Shown here: piece by piece, positions 12,095 through 25,199 of the stretch
Numbering within the stretch: the first letter of the stretch is position 1
Layout of the letters: the number at the start of each line of letters is the position of its first letter
Assembly: GCA_950295325.1 (NCBI GenBank)
Contig: OX485804.1
Span: forward strand, 14,010,001 to 14,074,000
Direction of reading: 5' to 3'
DNA from: Polytrichum commune
Taxonomy: Eukaryota; Streptophyta; Polytrichopsida; Polytrichales; Polytrichaceae
Length of the DNA: 64,000 nt
Translations under genes and position numbers: made by a program
The notes under the pieces: model-generated
Seen by the model: the letters and a program-made list of their open reading frames with translations, nothing else
Database searches by the model: none
What the model was told of the DNA's origin: nothing

Positions 12095-13170
12095 TTCTGA
12101 AGTGATTGTATTATTGTGCATAATGAACATGGTGAATGACCTTGAGGCCTTTGATGCATCATGAAATACTTAATGTATGTTGGTGAGTTGAAGTTGACTG
12201 CTCTTGTTGTGAAATTCGGTTCATCATTATGTGACATTTATCCATAATGTAATTTTTGCATTATGATGTACGTCCTTTTGATGTACCATTTTTGTTGTTG
12301 TTCTATATGCACTTTGGTGCATGATCATTTTAATGCATTGTAATGCACATCATTTTTCATGCACCATAAAATATACATGTAATGGCTTCGAGTGAGTTCT
12401 CTAAATTTTACATTAAATTCATCATTAATAATCACCGTCCATATCATTAAGTAGCAATGCTAGGAGGGTACCCTTTGAGTGCTCACAAATTTACCTGAAC
12501 AAGAAGGGAAAACCTTGCAAAGCAAGGGTGAATGAATGGATAATGAATCAAATATAAAAGCTTCAAACAAGTATCAAAGATGTTTCCAATGCGAGTGTCG
12601 GGAGACTTTTCTAAAAAGTGCAACTACCTTTTTGACCTCACCAGCTTTCCCGTTTGCTTTATAGCTATTTAGATTTGTTTAGATCCTAATTTAGTCTATA
12701 TTAGAACTTTTACCACCACTTGGCATTAGTTTTGTCCTAGAAACCGACATAATTAATTCTAAGAATTGAAAGTAACTACCCACGTAGATTTAAAATAGCC
12801 TAAGTAAAACTCAAACTTTTAGTGCTAGCTTTGCTCTTTTGAAAAGGTCAATATGGGCTTGCTACTTAATGTTATGTTCTCAAGTGATTACATTATTGTG
12901 CTTTATGAACATGGTGATGAATGACCTTGAGGCCTTTGATGGACCATGACATACTTAATGAGTGTCGGTGAATTGAAGTTGCATGTTGTTTTTGTCAAGT
13001 TCGGTTCGTCATTATGTGGGCGTTATGCATAATGTCATTTTTGCATTATGACGTACTCCCTTTTGATGCATAGTTCATTTAATGCACCATCATTTTGTTT
13101 TTTGTGCACCATGATACACGGCTTTTTTAATGCACCATGAAACATACATATAACGGCTCCGAGTGAGTTG
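12095..13170. repeat. Two direct repeats ~780 bp apart upstream of the ABCB gene
   Basis: The ~300-bp segment at 12095-12400 (GACCTTGAGGCCTTTGATG, GGTTCATCATTATGTG, TTTTTGCATTATGA, then repeated ATGCACCAT-like words) recurs with ~80% visual similarity at 12880-13170. A shorter ~45-bp tandem unit (GGGAGCCTCGTTTGTTGAG) follows at about 13195-13290. All of it lies within 1.5 kb upstream of the ABCB start codon. Confidence 0.7.
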
Positions 13171-13618
13171 CTTAACGTACCCTTCAAGTTGTCATAGTTG
13201 GGAAGCTTGTTTGTTGAGCTTATGTAGATGTTGTTGGGAGCCTCGTTTGTTGAGCTTATGTAGTTGTTTTGGGAGCCTCGTTTGTTGAGGTTGTTGTTGG
13301 CAATGGTAGCAATGGTGGAAGACTTGTTTGTCGAAGGTCATAGTTCATGCAAGTTATAATGCTCATGCATGTTGAGAGTCTTGTGAACTACTATAGAATC
13401 TCAAGTCATAAAATCAATAGTTTATACTTATATTTGCTTAGATTTGACCTCCTATAATTCACATGAGGTCTGGCTTTAACCTTTTTCCCCTCTTTTCTTT
13501 GACTAGGAAGACTCTCACAAGTAGCCACAACTCTATTTCTTAACAATAGACCTTTGGACTATCTTCAAGGGGAGGGCAATTTATCACAATCTTGAACATA
13601 TCCTCCTTTGAAGTGGAT

Positions 13619-16600
13619 ATGAAGACCTTGCAACATGAAGAGGTTCTTGACGCCACAATCACCAACAATGTAAAACTAGCTAGAATTGATTCTATGTTGA
13701 GGATTGTTGATAAGGATAAAACATCAGAGGTGGATGACAAAGATGTGAAGAAGAACAAGATGTCCAATGAGAGAAAGAAACATGATGATGATCTGAAATC
13801 AATTGCTCTTATCAAACTCTTCGCCTTTGCGGATTCCTTTGATTATCTTTTGCTCACAATAAGATCCATGGGAGCTATAATTCATGGATGCGGTTTACCG
13901 ATCTTTTGCTTGATGTTTGGGAAGCTACTCCATGGACTTGGTGCCAATGCCAACAACCCCAATGTTGTTGCTCATATTGTCAATAAGGTAATAACTTTTA
14001 ATGACTTGCTATTTCTTCCATATTCTCGCTCGCATTAGTTGTGTACTATAGAGTATGCATCCCGTCATTAGATCAATGCTTGCAAGGACTCCTTAACCCT
14101 CAATTATTTGTTTTGATTGGAGATGTCATTGCATGGAGAGAACATCTCATATTGGTAGTGGGTGGCACCACCCGACAAATTTATATATAACTACTATAAA
14201 GTGATGAATGTAGCATGCACAATCTCACTCCAAAATACTTGTGGGTTTATTTTTCTTATAACTTCTAACTAAATGGCATAGGTTTGCCACAATTCTTTCA
14301 AACCTTTCAACATCGTCCGAGGGATCTCATAATGTATGCAAAGTTGAGTAGACATTAATATGCCCAATTTTGGCAAATATCTCAGTTATTGAATCGTCCA
14401 ACCCTCAAATGATTTTACTTTGACCACGCATATACAATTCCATATAGAGTATACATTGTAAACTCAAATGTCAATATCTACTTTTGAAACCCTTGGTAAA
14501 ACATAAAAGAAGAAATTTCAATTTAAATATAATTTTTGTATTTTAGATAAATAAAAAATATTTCTTAATGTCGCCTATTATATTTGGCAAAACTTTGACC
14601 AACTCTCCCAATATCATATACAATTTTTACACCATATTTGTTCCATTGAGTGGGTATTGAAATTGTCTACGTGGTGTAAATTATTTCATGATAATTTTTA
14701 TTCATGAGTGATTAGAAAATGATGTTGTGTAAAGCACAATTTTGTTTTAGCTTCCATGAGGGTTTTACTACCTTTGTTAATGAAATTGATAGTAATGTAT
14801 AGTATATGCATGATGTGATTGTGCTGTATTTTTTATGTATATGCAAGGACAATATATGGATCAAGGATTCATGGATATGTAATTTGATTACCTAGTAGGT
14901 TTTTTGCATCGAAGAAATAATATTCTAATTAGGAGCTAACAATTACATATTTTCAAAATTATGTGATATGGCAGTATTCACTATACATATTTTACTGGGG
15001 ACTTTTGTTAAGTGTTGCAGCATGGACAGGTTGGTTTCATATTTTCCTTTTATTTTCAATATTTAATTGATGTTATTGGCTTAAGTTGGACTATACACCT
15101 AGAGAATGGCACGAAAATCTATATGACGTGCTTTTGAGAATCGTTCAATTTGAATTATGACATCTATAAGGGATAAATGTGTTGAGTGAGGAATGTATGG
15201 TAGTTTGAATGAGAGAGGATGGAGAACATCTAAAAGAAATTGAATGTAACATGGTTCAATTTGTTTTTGCTATTAAGCTAATTGAAACTCAAGAATATTA
15301 TAGTGTTTGTTGCGATTCCTACCTTTTATTCCAAAACTTACATATTGTTGAGTATAAAATTTCACTTTTGCATGTAAAATACTTTAGAGGTGGCCGCATG
15401 GATGTACACTGGAGAGCGGCAAGCAACCCGCATTCGCATTCACTATCTCCAGGCTGTGCTAAGGCGAGATGTGAGCTTCTTCGACGTTGACACTCGACCT
15501 GGTGAAATTATGAACAACATTTCATCCGATGTTCTTTTGATTCAAAATGCCATTAGTGAAAAGGTATGTGTATTTCCCTTGGTGTATTTTATCTTCAACA
15601 AAATTTGACGATCTATGATTGCGTACATAAAAGTATCAATGAACAATTTGATACCATTGTCATCCATTTTGGAGAAGTGCTATGCCTTTTTTATTTTATT
15701 GGTAAAGGTGCAAAGTATTGCAAAATTGTTATAGAATATGCCAAGCACTGACTCCAAGCAACCTTATTTTGCAGATGGGCAACTTCATTCACTTCATAGT
15801 TTGTTTTATAACGGGTTTTGCCATTGCTTTCTCCATGTTGTGGAAACTTGGGTTGGTTACTTTAGCTATCCTACCTGCCATTGCTATATCAGGTCTTTTG
15901 TATACTTATACACTAACAAACATCACTTCCGAGAGCCAAGTTGCTTATGCAAATGCAGGTTACATTGTTGAGCAGGTACAACCATCAATACCTTCTTGAA
16001 TGTTCTTTGGATACATTATCGATTTTAATTTATGTTTCATGAAAGAATTGGATGAGAAGGAATCTTAATGCTTTGATGGTTGCCAAGTCAAGACCTTTTT
16101 ATTTAGCGTGAGTTTGCAATTAATGTGGATGCAATAAATTTGGCCGCACACTACTTGCAAAGGTTATTTGAAATAATGTGCAAATACATAATCCACAAAG
16201 ATCACATATTCTACCTAACACATTGCATTTAGGAAATTTCTTGCCTAATGAAAATCAAATTTATACCATGGCCCTTAGAAATTGAAAATAATCCATATTC
16301 ATAATTTAAAAAAAAAATAGTGTGCTTCATACAATGACAGTGATCAAGCACTCACATATGCAAGCATGAGCGAGTGTGTGTTTGCATGTTGTTTTTTAGG
16401 AAAAAAATTGGTTGGGGGTTGGTATATCCCAAGAATATTATTAACTTATAAATAAATTATCTTATGTAATGTAATTAATGTGTTTATACAATATTATGGG
16501 GCCCGCTTTAGGCAAAAACAATGCAAGATTTTGAAATATTATGGTCATTTTCAAAAACTTATTTAAAGTACATGGTCTAAAAGCAAAGTGTTGTAATCGA

Positions 16601-19600
16601 CAGGCAATCGCTCAAGTGAGGACCCTGTACTCATTTGTGGGCGAGCAAAAGGTTGTGCAAGCCTACATCAATGCTCTCCAACATACATTGAGGATTGGAT
16701 ACCGTAGTGGTGTTGTCAAAGGCCTTGGACTGGGCTTTACCTTATGTGTGCTATTTAATTGTTGGGCAATCTTATTTTGGTACGGTGGTGTATTAGTGCA
16801 AAATGGTGAAGCAAATGGTGGGAAAGTGCTTTCCACAATATTCGTGGTCGTGGTTGCAGGAATGTGAGTATCTAAACACCTAAATCTCAATTGGTCTCTT
16901 ATATAGTTGGATATTTTTATGAATAGTTTCAGATATAAAAATTTATTGTATGTACATAAAAAAACAACATTTTATGATTTAAAGATTTATGGATTGAGCG
17001 TTAACAACAAGTTCTTGTCTTTGTTTGAAAATGAAGGCCATGACTTTGAGAACTTACTAACCATGTTATTTGAAGACAATTGGATGCATATTAGCTTGAA
17101 GATGTTATTTTCTAAGCTTAGTACACCATCAAAAGGTAATGGCAAGGATTAGCTCTTGGTTGTTGATCAAATATCTCAAGACAAATCAATCATTGGGATA
17201 TCTTTCAAATTTAAATAGATTAACAATTAAATTTAAGGTGTTATAGAATGTTGACTCTATGGTTGATTGCATACTCATTGTTAATGTGCACTTGAACTCA
17301 AAATTTGTACTTAATTAAAATATATTTATAAGTGTTATAAAGAATTAAGCATATACTCAACTTATAAACTTTCATATGAAATTTATATTGACTACAAGAT
17401 ATCACTAAGATGAAGACTTATTATATTGAAAGTAAAATTGATGTACTTGCATACTTTGGGATTCTTTTGGGTATAAATACAATGATAAAAAAACGTGTGC
17501 AGGTCTTTAGGTCAAGTGATGACAAACATAAGTCCATTTGCAAAGGCCAAAGCAGGGGCATTCAAATTATTCATGATGATAGACTACAAGTGCATAATGA
17601 ACATTGAAACAACAATGTTTAAAGAGATATCACCAATGCAAGGTTGTATAGATTTTAGAAATGTTGATTTTGTTTACCCATCACGACCCGATGTGCTAGT
17701 CCTTCGCAATTTCTCATTCACAATTCCAGCAAACAAGACAATGGCCATTGTAGGACCGAGCGGCTCTGGCAAAAGTTCAATCATCTCATTAATTGAAAGG
17801 TTTTACGGTCCGTCTAGAGGTGAGCACACTACAATGTTCATTTAAAGTTAATTTAATCATATTATTGACATATATTGTACCATGTTTGGACCAAAGTTTT
17901 GTTGTTATATGAATTCTATGAGCTTCATATTTGAGATTCTCCATAATTTATATTTTATGCATGTTTACATAATATGCCTTTGAGGCATAATCTAGATATG
18001 CAATTTCTCATAAATATGTCATCGATGAAATTTTGTCCAAATGTGGATAGATCATTGGTTTTTTTTCCATGCATATTTTTATATATGTAGTGATGGGTGT
18101 AAAGAACTTTTTGTAGTTAGATTTGTTGTGCTATTTTTCGTTGAGATGTTTAATTTGCCCACAACGATATTAATTTTTGTTACAATGGTTTTTTTTAAGG
18201 TGAGATACTACTAGATGGGACAAATATTAAATCATTGCAACTTACATGGCTTCGAAATCAAATTGGGTTGGTGAATCAAGAGCCTTCACTCTTTGCAACA
18301 AGTATCAAGGAGAACATCCTTTATGGTAAACCGGATGCTACAATGAAGGAAATTGAAGACGCTTGCAAGGCCTCCAATATTCATGAATTCATTACAAGTC
18401 TCCCTGATGGTTACAATACCGAGGTTTGATTTCCATCTCATTAAATTAGGTATTTGCATCAACATTAAATTGTGTTTCAAGTGAAAATATTAATCATTTA
18501 GTAAAAGATGTCATTGATTCCCCTAGAATCTATCATCGTGTGGATACTGAATAACTATGCAAATAATGTGTAATCATGTGCACGTGATGAAGATCTTCTA
18601 TAAGTTCTTACTAACAAAAAAATCACTTGCCACTTTGAACCACCTTAATTGTCTTTTTAGCAATAATGAACTAACATAGCTCCCACTAAATTGTATTTTG
18701 GTCACAATTGATTTCTTGTTAATCTTCAACATATTTCATTCACTGATTTGACATTCTTATGATGTTTTTAAGTAACAAGTTGTCATATTTGTTTTGTGTT
18801 GATGCTCACATATCTTGAATGCTAACCTTTTGCATCCTTATTGGCTAGAAGGTGGGCGAGCGGGGAGCCCAAATGTCAGGTGGACAAAAACAACGTATTG
18901 CAATTGCAAGGGCAATCATTAAAAAACCTATAATCCTTCTTTTGGATGAAGCTACTAGTGCCTTGGATTCAAAATCTGAGCAAGCGGTGCAAAAAGCATT
19001 GGATAATTTGATGGTGGGTCGCACTACTATAATTGTTGCTCATCGATTGTCTACAATTCAAAGTGCAAATATCATTGCCGTACTCCAAAACGGAGAAATT
19101 GTGGAATATGGTGACCATGACATGCTTATGAAGATGGATGGTGCTTACTATTCTCTTGTACAAAATCAAAAAACGGGCAAAGGGAAAGATGGGTCCTTCA
19201 CCGACAACAATCTCAAGAAGGAGTTGAAAATGTACACCCACACACCAAAATTTCTTCCAAATATTAGATTTTGTTTGTTTATGATGTTCTTGATGAAACC
19301 ATTCTATAATTACTAGGTTTCTTGTTTGTATGCTAATAGTCTCTATAATTAGGTTATTTTGTGATCCTATCAAAGTAATACCTAAAAATATTTCATGATT
19401 ACACGATGTGTCAAAATCATAGTTGTTCAACATATTATAGAAATTATTGATATTTGTTGAAGAGGTGATTAACGTTTGTTTCAAGCTACAATTTGTTTGT
19501 AATACTGACATTATTTCTTTGGTATAATCAGGTTATCAATCTCAGAAACAAAAAATAATCAACCCTGCAACATGCTATCAAATGTTGGTTCTTCCAATGT

Positions 19601-22600
19601 CTTAACAATGGACATGGAGGTTGTCGGTGACCCTCCTCAACTAACATCCGTGTGGCAATTGTTGAAATTAAACAAATCTCAGTGGAAATATGGTATTTTG
19701 GGTACTATTGGATCAATTATCACAAGTCTTATGATTCCGAGTCTTGCGTTTTTAACGGCAAATGTTCTCTCTGAATATTATGATTATGATCATAGTCACA
19801 TGAAGATGAAGATCCAAAAAACTTGCATCAAGCTCGTTGTTCTTGGTGGAGTTTCAATGTTTGGATGCTTTATCCAACATTGCTTTTTTGGAATCATGGG
19901 GGAAAATTTGATTGAACACATTCGAGAAATGATGCTTGCAAGTAAATCCCCCACCCCCACCCCTTTATATAGGAGTTTTGATGATGTCACAATTTGTTTT
20001 TCTCAATGACATATTTTGGCAATGAATGAATTTATTGTAGTCACTTCTAGGTTTGGAAATATTCAATCTACAATTGACATAGATGGATTTACTATGTAGG
20101 TTTGAGATTATTTATGTATACTCACTTTCAGGCATAAATGATTGGTCCATATGTCCATCCTTCAGGTATTTTAACAAACGAGGTGAGTTGGTTCGATTCA
20201 ATTGAAAACAATAGTGGAAGTTTGTCCACTTGTTTGGCGAATGATGCCACAACCATCAAGGGTGCCATTGGGGAGCCCATTTCAGTGTTTGTGGAGAATG
20301 TCACCATGCTTTTGGCAATATCAATCATTGCTTTCTCATATCAATGGAAAATGGCACTTGTTATCTTTGCTACTTTTCCATTCCAAATTACTGCTACAAT
20401 CATTGAGGTAATTAGCTTGAAATTATCTAGTTCTGCACAAATAAAAATGTTATCAGATTGTTATAGTTGCAAATCACACGATGCAACTCTCTCTTAATTT
20501 TGAATCTTACTATGAATGTTCTAGATTGTAATTGATCCAATTAACATATCACATAAAATATCAAAACCTCAAATATTGCTTGTACACTCTTCATAGCCCA
20601 TATGAATGCAAAGCGTATTAAAGGTTTTGTCTAAAGAATCAACAAATGTTGTATACATATGGCAATTATTCTATCTTATGCTATAACTCAATTCCAAACA
20701 AGGTTTATAAAAGCATGCTTAGAGGTAGGCATGTCATTAGCCTGCTAGAAGGTACACGATGATCAACTTAATTTTCTTACATTGTTAGATGCACTCTTGC
20801 TTTAATTTATTAGATGTATGTTTGTAAGGGAGTTTATTTGAAAGTTACACATGCAAAATAAACTTAATGAAAAGTGCCTCCTTGACCAACCCCTCCCGCC
20901 CCCCAAATGAAAAGAATAGTGTGCCATTTCAATGAATAGTATGTAACTAATCATCAACTAATGGGGTTACATTATGCCATGCAGCAAAAGTTTTTGAAGG
21001 GGTTCTCCGGGAATGTTGCACTTGCACAAGCTCGTGCCAACATGATAGTTGGAGATGCAATTAATAATATACGGACTGTGGTTGCCTTCAATGCCGAAGA
21101 CAAAGTTATCAAATTATTCTCACGAGAGTTGGAGGTTCCTTTAAGAAGGAGTCTCATCCGTAGCCAGGTAAACGAAAATCATGCTATAATGGATTTAAGT
21201 TTGTCAATATTTTAACCATGAAAGTATGGGTATTGAAACAAATAAAAGTGGATCCATCATAATTTAGAGTGCTACTTCCACTATATATTTACTGAAATAA
21301 TCATTCTTTAAGATTTGCTACTTGGTAGTTTTACATTAGTTGATATCCATTAAAAGTCTACATATGATTCAAGATAAATTGACATCAATTTAGATGAGTT
21401 ATAAGACTTCTACAAATAGCTAGAAGTGAATGTTGATGATGACTTTGTGTTGCTTACCAGTTCATATCAATAGCATGGTCTAGAGATGTGCAGATGGATT
21501 GACGCATCAAGTAATTTTCTATCCTTCATAATGTTGGGATATTATTGTCTCCTTGGAATTATTGTAGGGAGTGCTTGGGGGAGATAATTGTAACTACACC
21601 TCAAATTGATGGATTTTGGGTCTCACTTAATATTATGTGTAATATTCCTCTAAATTTCCATTTGTGACATAGGTTGCAGGTTTTGGATTTGGAGTTTCCC
21701 GATTATGTTTATTTGGCTCATACGGACTTGGCTTATGGTTCGGTGGGACGTTGGTAAGGGATGGGGAAGCACATTTTAGTGACATCGTGAGAGTATTTTT
21801 TGTGATCATCTATTCTTCCTTTGCCGTCGCGCAAACAATTGCACTTGCGCCAGACATCTTAAAAGGGAGTCAAGCATTGGCATCGGTGTTTAGCATCCTC
21901 AACCGTCGCACCAAAATCGACGCCAATGACCCCAAAGCCATGACCATGGACGTTGTGAGAGGCGATGTTGAATTCAAGAGTGTCAACTTTGCGTATCCAA
22001 CTAGGCCAAACATCTTCGTCCTCAAACAATTCAATATGAAGGTTGATGCAGGGAAATCGCTAGCCCTTGTTGGCAAGAGCGGGTGTGGGAAAAGTTCGGT
22101 TATTTCCCTCATCGAGAGGTTCTATGACCCAATCTCCGGTTGTATCCTTGTTGATGGAGAAGACATCCGAAGAATCAATTTAAAAAGCCTACGGAGATTC
22201 ATTGCGCTCGTTGCCCAAGAACCAATATTATTTGCCACTTCCATATATGAAAACATTTTGTACGGACTCGACAACGCTTCCGAGCAAGAGGTTCATTGTG
22301 CCGCCAAAGCCGCCAATATACATGGTTTTATTAGCGACTTACCTAATGGCTATGACACCCAAGTCGGCGAGAGAGGAGTCCAACTTTCCGGAGGCCAAAG
22401 GCAACGCATCGCCATTGCACGAGCGGTGTTGAAGAAACCAACCATTTGGCTTTTGGATGAAGCGACAAGTGCTCTTGACAATGCGACCGAAATCGTTGTT
22501 AAGGAAGCTTTGGATCAGCTCACACAGGTACTAATGCATACCTAGTCAACATCTTTGTCACCATAATCTTAGGGCCGGTTTACACTACGGTGGAGAAGTC

Positions 22601-24596
22601 CACCGGTCATGAAAAAAGGGCGTTTCTCAATTGTGATTGGTCGAAAATGCAACTCTTGACCAGTGGGTGTTTACACTAGGTGAAGAAAACAATGGTGGTG
22701 AACTTTTCTTATGGATGATAAAATGACATGGCCGCCTACATGGCGGCACTTTTTGGAGTTGGGCTTCTCCGGAGGAGGAGTTTCTTGTCCGGCCTCAAGA
22801 GGCCGGAGAAGCCCAACTCAATAAAAATATTTTATTGCCTTTAATTCTTCTCCGACACATCCACCATTTGCCTCATATAACCATGTCTTGGCCAAGCATT
22901 CTTGACCGACTGGAGGCCTTCTCCACCGTAGTGTAAACCGGCCCTTAGTCACCATAATCTCATGTAAACAAACACGGTGAATTCGTAAGGCAAAGTCGTT
23001 GTTAATTAGCAGTATTCATGGACTAAATCAAACTCATTCAAGTATTTGTACGATTCAATTCGATAGGAAAACCCCCTCCAAGTCTTGCTACTTGTTAAGA
23101 GTGTTGTGGCATGATATTGTGGTCACATTGGTCGATAGTTATGAAGAAGAGGTTATCATGGCCCATGCTGGATTGTAGAGGTCTGTTGAGCAAGCGTAGT
23201 TGGAATATGTTATGAACATTCATAAACCGTGAAACAAATTGAATTGAATAATTATAGACATATGTGATTCTTCAGACATAAACTTATACTGTTCATGCAC
23301 GTATATCATCAATATGGTGTTTACATATGACTAGAATGGAGCTCTATTCGTTGCGTATGTACATTAGAATAAGTCTAATCCGATGGACGGGGAGAACTGA
23401 CCACTAGATACAGATGAACCGGTTGAGTTTGAGAAATAAATGGTTGAGATTCAAAACATCAGAAAACTACAGACCATTGAAACGAGGAATCTATAGGATA
23501 TACCCCAAATTAATAAGGAGAAACCGAAAGATCACAACATGTAACCGGTTGGACTTGGAAACAATAGGATCTTGACCAATTATGTCCATAAATCTCCCTG
23601 GACACTTAGGGCCACTTAGAGCCATGACCATGAAATTGTGAGAGCCCAAAAGAAAGTGTCCAAAGGCCGTCGTCCCAACACACCTCCAAAATCATGTGGT
23701 GCGGTCATGGGTCCTTAAGTGTAGTTCGAAGTCATATGTGACCGGGCCCTCGACCAAATGCTATTTCAATGGATTTATATTCATGCGGGTCCTCACACAT
23801 GATAAAATCAACAGTTGGGAGCGTTCGGTTGTGCCATGGTCTCCCAATTTTGTGTCAGGCCTACCTCCAAGAGGTGGTTTTTGAAAATAGTCCAAATGAC
23901 CATGAAAACACGGTCCATTGGATGCCACGTAGGAAGGAATCCATGTAGACTTTACATCCATCTTGTATTCACATTCACATTACTCCGTAAAATCATAGTC
24001 ATATGATGACTAAACTTATTTCTAGTCACGACTTTGGTTCAACATGACTACCATGAAACCAATAGTCATATCTAGTCATATGGCCGTAGTCATTTTTCTG
24101 TGTTCTCCTTGTAGTGTGATCCCTCGAGCGTAGTGTGAAGCGAACTTGGACCGGCTCCGCCTTTTCCACCAATGAGAGTGCTTGAAGCGTAATGGTCACG
24201 GGCTTGCAGTCTCGTGTGTGAAGTGGCCCTTAGTCTAATTTAAGAGGAAAATGCTCAGATTATGAAAAACCTTTTCCATGTGTTAATTTGAGTATTCTCT
24301 TCTTGAAGTTGTAAACCCTGTCATAAGCTTCATTTGAAACGGGTTTTGAATACTTGAAAATGTCTGAGTGGATTTCTCAGGGATGCACTTCAATTATAGT
24401 TGCACAACGGCTTTCGACAATTTGGAATGCCGATAGCATAGCGGTGATTCAAGATGGAGCAATTGTCGAGCAAGGCACCCACGAAGAGCTCATTGCCAAT
24501 ACACACGGTGTATATTCTAGCCTTGTTGATTGTGCAAAGAACTCACCAAAGGGTTTGGAGGAAACCATCGGTGGTGAGATTGCGTATATATCATAA
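13619..24596 (+). CDS. ABCB-family (MDR/P-glycoprotein-like) full-size ABC transporter
   Basis: Membrane ATP-driven exporter/importer with TMD-NBD-TMD-NBD order; plant relatives move auxin, alkaloids or other metabolites across the plasma membrane, but the substrate is unknown here. Thirteen exons with matching phases: 13619-13987, 14975-15029, 15388-15563, 15775-15975, 16604-16863, 17503-17819, 18200-18423, 18852-19231, 19532-19941, 20166-20407, 20985-21167, 21673-22527, 24381-24596; total ~1295 aa, normal for the family. NBD1: Walker [10 protein letters not shown] (~438-446), signature MSGGQ (~542-546), Walker [13 protein letters not shown] (~562-573), H-loop VAHRLST (His ~598). NBD2: Walker [10 protein letters not shown] (~1073-1081), signature LSGGQ (~1177-1181), [11 protein letters not shown], but the H-loop reads VAQRLST (Gln ~1233). 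Exon 2 (55 nt, [16 protein letters not shown]) was found by homology. The exon 8 donor (AAAAT/GTACAC) is weak but keeps phase. ATG at 13619 is the first in the frame. No frameshift or stop: probably functional. Confidence 0.93.
22557..22960. mobile_element. Foldback MITE with 13-bp target duplication in ABCB intron 12
   Basis: The element spans 22570-22947. Its ends are inverted: AGGGCCGGTTTACACTACGG on the left and CCGTAGTGTAAACCGGCCCT on the right, with GTGGAGAAG/CTTCTCCAC extending the match to ~28 bp. Directly outside both ends lies the same 13 bp, GTCACCATAATCT (22557-22569 and 22948-22960), which looks like a target-site duplication. A second, internal palindrome sits at the centre (GAGTTGGGCTTCTCCGG, then CCGGAGAAGCCCAACTC). 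It has no coding capacity. A duplication of this length is nearest to Mutator-type elements (usually 8-11 bp), but the family is not proven. Confidence 0.88.
23380..24235. mobile_element. Two further repeat insertions in ABCB intron 12
   Basis: Positions 23380-23612 are a single arm of the CAGTG foldback family (GAACCGGTTGAGTTTGAGAA, GAAACCGAAAGATCACAACA, CCGGTTGGACTTGGAAACA, ending TCTCCCTGGACACT). Immediately after, 23608-24235 is bounded by TTAGGGCCACTT on the left and AAGTGGCCCTTAG on the right, with inner similarity GCCATGACCAT / ATGGTCACGGGC; related right halves occur at 28285-28400 and 28900-29010. Both are non-coding and make the last intron ~1.85 kb. Confidence 0.7.
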
Positions 24597-24651
24597 CTAC
24601 TATGTATGTATAGTTCACTTTAGCCTGAATAGGCGCTTAGGTGGCCAAGTG

Positions 24652-25095
24652 TACTACACTAAATAATGTATTTAGTGTCGTATGATATTTTTGGTCATTG
24701 TGGTAACTTGTCTTAGTGACACTTCTTATGAATAAGTTGGCAAGTACTATCATGTATGATTGAGATTTGGATGACATCCAAGTCGATTATTGAAACAAAG
24801 TTTGGTATACTCTGCAGCCTAATATTTCTAGAATGAAATGTTGTCATGGATGATCGATTGAAAGTTGGATGAAACGTCACTTAGTAAGTGACAGTGATTG
24901 CAACACCGTACATGTAAATGAACATCTCATTTAGTGTGACATTAAAACAACGTGTCATGTTGATTAGATTGATCTTTGGAATTTGCCATGCAAGACCATA
25001 TACCATGTAAATTTGTAGCTCTCACCTGGTGGTTGCAAGGCAATTAATGTGGGTCGACGATGAACAATGTGGGGCACACTAAACCAAATGTTAGT
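24652..25095. mobile_element. ACTA-type MITE just after the ABCB gene
   Basis: Begins TACACTAAATAATGTATTTA and ends near ACACTAAACC..GTTAGTGTAAC. Its interior (GTGGTAACTTGTCTTAGTGA, GAATAAGTTGGCAAGTACT, ATTGAAACAAAGTTTGGTAT) is the reverse complement of the copy at 45068-45415, so the same family is present in the opposite orientation only ~60 bp past the ABCB stop, probably inside or at the end of its 3' UTR. Confidence 0.7.
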
Positions 25096-25199
25096 GTAAC
25101 TTAGTTTTATGAAATTCAATCCGTTGATACTTTAATTTCCTAGGGAGTTAACCTTTAACATGTGCCTTCAAAAGAATTATGTTTATTCAATAATAGGTG

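Noticed and set aside
18969-19511. 180-aa minus-strand ORF
   Set aside because: Antisense of the ABCB NBD1 exon and following intron; no domain of its own.
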